A stretch of DNA of 64,000 nucleotides from Ophioceras dolichostomum (Eukaryota; Ascomycota; Sordariomycetes; Magnaporthales; Ophioceraceae). The stretch covers positions 167,916-231,915 of the forward strand of contig PYST01000016.1 in assembly GCA_003049485.1 (NCBI GenBank). Direction: 5' to 3'. How positions within the stretch are numbered: position 1 is the stretch's first letter; each line of letters starts with the position of its first letter. The notes under the pieces are model-generated. The model searched no databases, was not told the DNA's origin, and worked only from the letters and a program-made list of their open reading frames with translations. Shown in pieces: positions 56,869 to 64,000 of this stretch. Made by a program: the position numbers and the translations under genes.

Positions 56869-57880
56869 TGTTGGTAGAGGCGACCCGGGAGACTAGACGT
56901 GGTTGGTGGAGATTATGGTCGAGTAAGGCTAACAATACAAAAAGAACTTGTGAAGAAACTCTCGTACGTGGGCAGGCACGACGAATTTAAGGCACACGGA
57001 AATGCGTCACGAGTCGGGTACCGGGTTCCTCGGCTGCTGCGTCCTGTCTCAAAATTCATTGGACCGTACCCTACTCCCGAAGCGCTCAATATGAAGTTAA
57101 GACTCCCGTAACTCCCTGGGCCTATGAGGTCGTCGGGTGCGGGGACTCCGGACTCCCCACGTTTGATATAATTCAAGGTCAGGGGCAAGCAAGGCTCAGG
57201 CCATCTTCCAAAATACGAGCTACTCACATCGATATAGACTGATGAGAAGCAAAACTATCAGTTTGTTATCCCTTGCCATCTTCCAAGCAACTGGCAACCG
57301 TGGCGCCTACTCCTTTTCCCGTCGAAACTCAAGCCGTGCCCACCAACCAGCAGTCCTTAACGAAGCAATAGACACACGTCCTATGACAGCTAGAAGTACA
57401 ATTATCTCCCACGTTCAAGTAAAAAGAAAGAAGCGAGCAACTGGTTGGCAACCAAAAAAGAGATCCATTTCACCCACGAACTCCGGCAGGAACTCCGATG
57501 CGAGTTGCACAAGAGACAGGCTGACGAACCGTGGGCGAAAAAACAAGGCTAAGAGAAAAGACAACAAAGGAAAAGAAAGAGAGAGACAAAAAAATAAGAA
57601 GAGAAGAAAATGAGAAAGAAAGAAAAGAACCCCAAACTTTTCGTAACGCAACGCAGATAGAAAGAAAGCAACGCCGAGAAGTCTTTCCACTCACCCCGCC
57701 ACTCTGTTTTGTCCTCGTTTGTAAGCGCTCGTCCGTTCGGAGCCCGTTCACCCATCCACCCTCCGCCGTCCTGTCCTGTGTCATATCTATCATATCTCTT
57801 CAAGTCCCCGAGAGACTCACCCCACGCGTTCGTGCCTTCCATTACTTCACACACCCCACCCGCACACGCACACGACCTTT
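56869..57880. other. spacer, about 1.0 kb
   Basis: Between the SnoaL-like start and the ING stop. Contains an A/G-rich stretch at 57524-57640 (AAAGAAAG-like purine tract) on the plus strand, likely untranslated. No gene is seen. Confidence 0.5.
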
Positions 57881-60800
57881 TCACGCCTTCACTCCTCGGG
57901 CGTTCACCTCACCCTTCTCGCCAATATTGAGCGTCACCCTACAGGTCGGGCAGTACCACTTCGTGGTCCTAGCAGGCTGACTCTCCCCGAGGTCAACACA
58001 ATCGACGTGGAACCACTCGTACGGGCAGTTCTGTTCACGGAGTATGTCAGTTAATCAAGCCTAAATTTAGCACAAAGAGGAAGAGGCTGATCAAGGGAGG
58101 GGAAAACGGGGGATAAGAAAAACCTGAAAGCAAAACTTTGCAAAACGCAGAGTACATATAAGGTACAAGACGCATAGTACATTGAAAGTACAAGCGCAGA
58201 GCACACTGAAAAGTACAAGCGCAGCGTACAGTAGAGATACAAGACGCAGAGTACATGGAAGGTACAAGACGTGTAGTACATCAAAGGAAGCTGAAAATGT
58301 GTGATAGGCTCAAGAAACTACCACCGCAGCGATTGTGGGAAATCGCAAACGCAGCGGTGAACCTGGCCAGACGTGGAGCTGGAAGAAGAAGCAGTGTCGG
58401 GTGTGGTGGGTTGTTGGCTCACATCAATATTGTCGCACTGGATCATGAGGCCGTAGCTGACCCCGTTGCAGAGGCAGTACCGTTCCTCGTCCGGGTCGAT
58501 GACGTTGCCCTCGTCGTCGACCTCGACCTCGGCCTCGGCGTCCTTGTCCTTGTCCTTCTTCGCCATCGACGCCGAGCGGCTCTTCTTGCGGGGCGCCGCC
58601 TTGCGCTTGCCGACCGCGCTGCTGCCGCCCGAGTTGGTGCGGCTGATGACGCCGGGAGCGGGCCGCTTGCCGCGCCTGCTGCCGCCACCACTGCTACCGC
58701 TGCCGCTGCCGGCGCCTTGCTGCTTCGGCTCGGGCGCCGGCGTGTTCCGCGCGGTACTGGCGCGTCGAGCCCGGTCCGACGCAAGGGTAGGCTGGGGCTC
58801 CTGGCTCGCGGCCTTACCGCGGGACGCAGGGCGGCGCGTGGCCTCCGTGGTCGTCGCCGCCGCCGCCGCAGCTGATGTGCTGCTGCTGCTGGCGCCGGGC
58901 GTGCTGGACAGGGGTGAGCCTGACTTTGTGGGGACCGTTACGGTCTGCGTCGTCGCTTGTACAGCCAACTGGGTGTCCTTCTGCTGCTGTTGCTGTTGCT
59001 GCTCTTTCTTGATAGCCTGGCTCTTCCTCGTCTCTCGCACGGGAGGGAGGATGGGTGTGGTCGACTTCTTCGGCGACTGAAGCGGTGGGGCGAGTTCCGC
59101 CGGTGGCTTCACTGGCACAGTCGTCGTGACCGTCGTGGTAGCTGTCATCGGAGAGCCGGAGGACGAATCAACAGCAGAGCCGGGCACGGAATGCTGGTCC
59201 TGTCCAGGAATCGGGACAGGGATGGGTGTGGTGGAATGTGCATGGCCCAGCTGCGGGGGTGGGATCTGGGTCTGGGACTGGCTCGACGGAAGAGGGACTG
59301 GAGTTTCCGTCTTCATGCGCTTTATCTGCGGCCTGGCCTCTCCCGCCGCCGCACTAGCACCGGTGGCATTACCACCAGCAACTGTGGCGGAGGCACCGGC
59401 GACCTCGGGCTTCTCCGCGTCACCCTCCGGTGCCGAGTCCCGCTTGCGCTTCCTGATCTTAGGCGTCTTCCCCGCATTCTTGCCGCTGCTAGAGGCCTCC
59501 GCCGGCTGCTTCTCAACAACTGGCTGTTTCTCCAGGGCTGCGGGGAATAGCTCGTTCGCCGTCTGGAGCATCTTGCGCGCAGACTCCTCGGCCTCCTCAG
59601 CCGCTAGACGCGCCAAGTTCTCTTTCTTAATCCTCTTGGCCACGTTGAGCTTCAAGCCACGATTCTTACTCTGCTTGTCCTCAACGGCCTGGGCAAGATC
59701 AAGGCTGAGTGCGCCAAGAGGCGGGTGCAGCACGCCATCATCGTCTGCAATCGGGGTAGGAAGGTGAGGGTTGAATGACTGGCCCTGGTCCTCGGCGTCC
59801 TGCTTCGCGCGCCTGAAGCCCTCGGGCCCACGTCCAAGGGCCTTCAGCTCTCGAGCGATCATGGTCTCGCTAGGGACCCACTGAGCGTTCTTCTTCATGC
59901 GTTTTCTCAGCTTGGCCAGCTCCCACTGCGTGAGCTGGAGCCAGGGAGCGTCCTCGCTGCCGATCACAGCGTCGGCCGGCGGCGGCTTGAGGCTAGAGAC
60001 GGGAGGAACCGGCTGGGTAAGGGCGGGGTGCAGCGGAGCTGATTGCTGGTTCTTGGGTTTTTTTGGCACCTTGGGTGGTTTGGGAGTCTTTGGGGCTTTG
60101 GGCGCCTTGGGGAGGCGGGCGCGCTGGGTCGACGGCGCCGGCGTCGTGCCGTCGGGAGTCGTCTCGTCGTCCTCCTCTTCATCCTCCGAGCTGCTCTCAT
60201 CTGTGCCGACCATCTCGTACTCCATGTCGTATGGCGCGAGCACCTCGCCCGGCACAGTAATGCGGGGCACTCGTGGGGCACGAACCTTCTGATGGTCGCC
60301 GACACGAAGTGTGATTCGCTGGGAGCGCGTAGCCTGGGACGACTTAGTCGCAGCCACTGGGCTCTTCTGCACCTCGGCGGAAGGGTAGTTCTCTAGCATA
60401 GCCTCCATCTTCGCGATGATGGTGCTGACGCGTTTGTAGTGGCGAGCCGTGTTCTCGGCCATGCGCTTGGCTTCGGCGAACGAGTAGACGCGCGAATTGA
60501 GAGCATGACTAAGGTTCTGAGAAATCTCCTTTCGAAGCTGAACAGGCGCAGGGCGGTCGTCCGAAGGCATGTTCGGAAGCTGACCCCACTGCTTCGTGAG
60601 CTCATGGACTTTGGAGGACGCCTCGATGTAATTCTGGTCGAGCTTGCCAATCAGCGTCAGTGAGCGCGTCATGTCCGCGGGTAGGTATTCTGTGAAGTCG
60701 AGAAAGTCGGTAACCGTCGCCTGCGCATCGGGGTCGGCGCGCAGGTTGTCAAGCGATTCGAGTCTGTTGCCCATCGAGCCGAGTGACTGGATTGTCTGCT

Positions 60801-60885
60801 CAACTGATGGGGCAGGCTGGCGCGGCGAGAGCTCCTGCTCTTCGTCTTGGCGCTCCATGACCACCGAAGAGGTTGCCATCGCCAT
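57881..60885 (-). CDS. ING-family chromatin protein with PHD finger
   Basis: ING proteins sit in histone acetyltransferase or deacetylase complexes (yeast Yng1, Yng2, Pho23) and read H3K4me3. There are two exons on the minus strand, 60885-58423 and 58030-57881, with an unusually long 392-base GTGAGC...CAG intron at phase 0, giving about 870 residues. The N-terminal ING helices lie near residues 25-150 (DNLRADPDAQATVTDFLDFTEYLPADMTRSL, KLDQNYIEASSKVHELTKQW). A long disordered middle has basic NLS-like clusters and poly-Gln. The PHD finger starts at about residue 801 (ERYCLCNGVSYGLMIQCDNID, then NCPYEWFHVDC across the splice) with all eight zinc ligands C804, C806, C817, C823, H829, C832, C848 and C851. 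Y803, M814 and W827 match the H3K4me3-binding aromatic and methionine positions of human ING2. Which of the three yeast paralogues it matches is not decidable by eye. Confidence 0.9.
58031..58422 (-). other. 392-base intron of the ING gene
   Basis: Separates the PHD finger into two exons. It begins GTGAGC and ends CAG on the minus strand and contains a minisatellite. Most other introns here are 70-220 bases. Confidence 0.75.
58141..58287. repeat. intronic minisatellite, about six units of 24-25 bases
   Basis: Degenerate copies of ACAAGACGCAGAGTACAT plus a short A/G tail run head to tail inside the ING intron. Units differ by single substitutions and small indels. Confidence 0.85.
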
Positions 60886-62162
60886 CTTCGCGTGTGTTTT
60901 GATGATACCCGTTCAGAAAGTAATGAAATTGTAGCAATAAGGTCGAAATCTAGAAACAATTTCCATTCCGATGCGAGACAGCGAATACTGCTCCCAAGTC
61001 GATGGTGGTCACGCAGCAACAATTGTTTGGTGAGAGAGCTCGCTGATCATCAATCGTGCGATTGGTTTGGTGCGAACAGCTTATGCACGGACCCCCACCA
61101 CCATTGCGAGGTGGGGACCTCAGGGCGGGACAGGGATTTTGATATTGCGCTAACCGCTTTAGGAGATCTATATGTCACTTCTCTGTTTGCTTCACACAAC
61201 CAAGTTCATCACCACTCTCAACAACTCGGATCATCGCCAACTTTCACTGAACAGATTGTACCGATAATCAAAGAGTTCCCAGCCCATTCATTGCTTACTA
61301 AAAGCATCTAAGAATCAGAAAGGCTCAAACAAACGCGTGAAGGAAAATACAATCGATAAGTGCCCAGTCCCAGATCCAACCCGCGGAAATGACGTGTGTT
61401 TACTGAAAGTGTGTGCCCGTTGTAAACCCAGAGCAGACGAAAACCCATAAAAGACACGAATGAAAGTGGTAAACAACAGCCAATGGTAAAGAGCTAAGGG
61501 GAAAACAGGAATCAAGAAGTGAAAGAAGGAGAAGGTGGATAATAGATCTGAAGAAGAAGGGAAAAAAAAAAAAAACAGAACAGGGAGGCGAGGTACGAAG
61601 AAAACCCGATCCAGCAGCCCACCGCCCATTCCCATCTCTAGCAAATCCAACAAATAAATTGAGGTCTTTCCAGCTCCATATGTCCCCATGGCATGCGTGG
61701 CGTGGCCTTCACTCGCATATTGTTGCCGAGTTAGTAGTCTGGACATATGTTTGTCTCGGTGTCCAGTATTGAGGCAAAGAGCCAAGGAGGAGGAAAAGGA
61801 GGAAAGAGCAAGAAGAAGAAGCAGAGCGAGGAAAGCAAGCATCATGACAAGACCGCCGGGCCCTTGAAACCGATTCAGACAGGGGAGGAGGCGGGCGGGA
61901 TGAGGAGGCAGGTCGGAGGAGATTTCCGTTGTTGGCTTAACCCTTGGGCCGCCCCTCCGCCCCTTACGCCGGCTAAGCGGTGACGAAGGGGGGGAGGGAT
62001 CTTCAGGGAGGACGAGGAGGACCTGCCTGTCCCGGGCGCGGGAGGGAGAGGACGAGAGGTAGGTGAGGTAGGTTAGGTAGGTAGGTAGGTAGAGGTAGCT
62101 AGGTCGGTTGGTAGGTTCGTGTTCGTAGGTGTTCAAATCATGGGACAAGGGCCCGGGTCTTC
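60886..62162. other. spacer, about 1.3 kb
   Basis: Between the ING start (60885, minus strand) and the stop of the hexad-repeat protein (also minus). The first part is the ING promoter and the last part the 3' UTR of the hexad gene, with a TAGG-rich element at 62058-62116. An open frame at 61315-62286 (-) overlaps the 3' UTR and last exon and is rejected. Confidence 0.5.
62058..62116. repeat. TAGG-rich tetranucleotide tract
   Basis: Interrupted run of (T/G)AGG units, GGTAGGTGAGGTAGGTTAGG-like, downstream of the hexad-repeat gene's stop. Confidence 0.85.
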
Positions 62163-63266
62163 CTAGGCGGAATAGTCGTTTCGCTTGATCAGTTTCGCGC
62201 CCCACACCGTCTCTTCTTCCTCGACCTCGTAGGTCGACTCGTCGCCGACGGTTGTGACTGAGGCGTATGCGATGAGGTTTTTGCACTTCCTGTTTGAGTT
62301 TGAGTGGTTGTTTCGTTAGAATAGCCGTTCCGGTTGGACGAGCCTACTGCCCTCCTTTTTCCACCTTCCCTTCGCCGTAATGACCATCCTTGCAGTCCAG
62401 TCCTAGTGTGCTCAGCAGTAAAAAGGGGGCTCAAGCGAAGGATGTGACTTACAGATAGCCGTGGATGGTGACGGCACCCCAGACCTCGATGGTGTCTTGG
62501 ACTTGGAAGTTCCCTGTGACCTTGAGCTTGCCGAAGACCTTGACCTTTCCACTGTTCCGGTTATTCGCAGGTCAGCCTTGTGTTCTTGCCTAGCTTTGCC
62601 GAGCCCCCACAAAACCAGGGTGGAAGGGGGCGGAGTCGAATATTGAAATACTCACGTGCAGAGGGCGTTTCCGTGTATCTTGACGTTGCCGAATGCTTTC
62701 ACTTTGTCACTAAGAGATGGTTCGAGTTCGAGAGTCAGCAAAAAAGATCACCACGCGTACGCGTCCTCCCCTTTTCGCTCGCCGAAGGTTGAGGCCTGCA
62801 ACCGCAGCCATGGTGTAGCTGAAGCCTCGAACGGCAGCCTTGGGCTGAAACCTTAGGAAAACTGGAGGACTCACTGGCAGGTCATGTTGCCCTGGAGGTC
62901 GATGTTGCCGTACGCCTCGATCTTGTCCCGGATCTCGAAGTCACCCAGCAAGCTTATCGAGCCGTTGGACTTGACCGAGCCGTCCACGTTCATTGGTCCT
63001 GACAGCTCGAGGGACGAGTTGGACTTGATGCTGTTGTGTTGGGCCACGCCCACGCTGCCACCACCGTGGTGAGTGGCCACCTGTTGCTGCGCGGTGCTGG
63101 CGTAGGCGTTCTCGTCCTCTGGCGCGTACACGGGCATACCCTCCTCGAACGCGAGCATCATCTCGTCGTACTCGGCCTGCGTGGTGGGCACATAGCTCGA
63201 GCTCGCGCCGCCGGCCGACGTCGCGGGGGTCTCGGGCCTCTTCGATTTTCCTTTTCCTTTCGGCAT
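62163..63266 (-). CDS. hexad-repeat beta-helix protein, bactofilin-like
   Basis: Four exons on the minus strand: 63266-62875, 62709-62656, 62551-62453 and 62289-62163, with donors GTGAGT, GTGAGT and GTAAGT. Every intron is phase 2, giving about 223 residues. Residues 1-75 are basic then Ser/Thr/Gln-rich and probably disordered (MPKGKGKSKRPETP, AEYDEMMLAFEEG). From about residue 75 the sequence falls into strict six-residue steps, Gly/Asp-x-hydrophobic-x-small or hydrophobic-x: GPMNVD, GSVKSN, GSISLL, GDFEIR, DKIEAY, GNIDLQ, GNMTCH, DKVKAF, GNVKIH, GNALCT, GKVKVF, GKLKVT, GNFQVQ, DTIEVW, GAVTIH. Three hexads make an 18-residue turn, which fits the triangular right-handed beta-helix of bacterial bactofilins, cytoskeletal filament formers. 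A Glu-rich segment and WGAKLIKRNDYSA end the protein. The role in fungi is unknown. I cannot exclude another parallel beta-helix family. Confidence 0.72.
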
Positions 63267-64000
63267 GTTGACTGGGGTGAGACCGATTCTCTTGCGCGAT
63301 GGGCTTGCCGGGAAGCGTTGAGGGTGTGTGTTCGAGCGCTTCGCTATTCGCAAAGGGAGGGAAAGGCAGAATAGATCTGTGCCTGACTGACCGGGAACCG
63401 GCGCTGCAAACGAGTGTTGAGGGGAAGATAAGACTAGTGATGATCCGATATGATCTGGTGGCCTGGAAAGCAGTGAACGATGAACGATGGGGTGATGTCC
63501 TCTTCTCATCTTCCCGGATCCGATGGACAGGGGCTCGAGTTATATAGACATCGAGAGCGAGCGAAGTGAAGAGTCGACGCAAAGGCCAGCTCGGAGACAA
63601 CAAAGAAAGTCACGAAAGTCACGATGTATATGACTCCTCCCGAAAGAATCACAGCCTGCTGCTGTCAAAGACCCAAGCCGAGCAGACGAGCAACCCAAGG
63701 CACCACACACCCACATCCGGGAGACACAGGTAGAAGTAGGTAGGTCATGTAGGCAGAGATGTACAACGGTGGACGCAGAGGGAAAGCAGGAAGTAAAGAA
63801 AGTAAAGGTGCGGAGTGTGCGGGCAAGGCCGAAGCCTTCACCTCAAAAGAAAGGAAGAAGCGAAGACATGGACATGGGAGCATGGGGAGTATGGCGCCAG
63901 CAAAGGGCTAGCAGCTAGCAGAACCCCCCTCCCACTCACTCACCTCCTGTCCTCATGACTACACCCTCCATCGCCCACCCCCCTCCCCCATCTATCTACC
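63267..64000. other. upstream region of the hexad-repeat gene, to the window edge
   Basis: About 0.7 kb that should hold the leader and promoter of the minus-strand gene starting at 63266. A GTAGGTAGGTCATGTAGG element is near 63735. Open frames have no domain. Confidence 0.5.

Noticed and set aside
61315..62286. 323-codon open frame on the minus strand
   Set aside because: It overlaps the last exon and 3' UTR of the hexad-repeat gene in another frame, is Leu/Phe/Ser-rich from pyrimidine tracts and has no domain.
1..64000. transposable elements, RIP-degenerated blocks, CRISPR arrays, rRNA
   Set aside because: I looked for long terminal repeats, transposase motifs, TpA-rich degenerated tracts and regular spacer arrays; none was evident by eye.

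Overview
The window is nuclear DNA from a filamentous ascomycete, most likely a Sordariomycete. The genes are well spaced on both strands and have zero to three short GT-AG introns with CTAAC/CTGAC-like branch points. The products are typical of Pezizomycotina: Zn2Cys6 regulator, CE5 cutinase, GPI-anchored GH16, Bni4-like protein, RIX1, YPP1/TTC7 and ING/PHD. Spacers are pyrimidine-rich and carry scattered CCTA/TAGG tetranucleotides. I see no plasmid, phage, transposon, CRISPR array or secondary-metabolite cluster. Sixteen genes are named with fair confidence and three more are described by fold or domain. Exon borders were worked out by hand from splice sites, reading phase and family similarity.

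Left part (1-17.7 kb) is compact housekeeping: mitochondrial beta-ketoacyl-ACP synthase (+), a BTB/POZ protein (+) with a doubtful 5' end, the cytochrome bc1 assembly chaperone CBP3 (+), dihydrofolate reductase (-), cytosolic glutamyl-tRNA synthetase (+, with an apparent one-base frameshift), the PI4-kinase scaffold YPP1/TTC7 (-) and the ribosome-biogenesis factor RIX1 (+). DHFR/GluRS and YPP1/RIX1 are divergent pairs with shared promoter regions. CBP3/DHFR and GluRS/YPP1 converge.

Middle part (17.7-42.6 kb) is gene-poor: a WW-domain protein (-), a GPI-anchored GH16 enzyme (+), a CE5 cutinase/acetylxylan esterase (+) and a Zn2Cys6 transcription factor (-). About 8.9 kb without a convincing gene follows, ending in a CT-rich leader before a Bni4-like bud-neck/septum protein (+). 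The two secreted hydrolases act at the cell wall or on plant polymers.

Right part (42.6-64 kb) is again mostly housekeeping: tRNA-dihydrouridine synthase DUS1 (+), the splicing factor CWC22 with a long RS/RD tail interrupted by an assembly gap (-), the dolichol-phosphate-mannose synthase subunit DPM2 (+), a large beta-propeller-like protein (-), a SnoaL/NTF2-like protein (-), an ING-type PHD finger protein (-) and, at the end, a small protein (-) built of about 17 consecutive six-residue repeats that looks like a eukaryotic bactofilin-type beta-helix. That last gene is the most interesting item here.

Two runs of N (9698-9707 and 45520-45574) are assembly gaps. The frameshift in GluRS and the early stop in the BTB gene may be sequence errors and need reads or RNA to settle.
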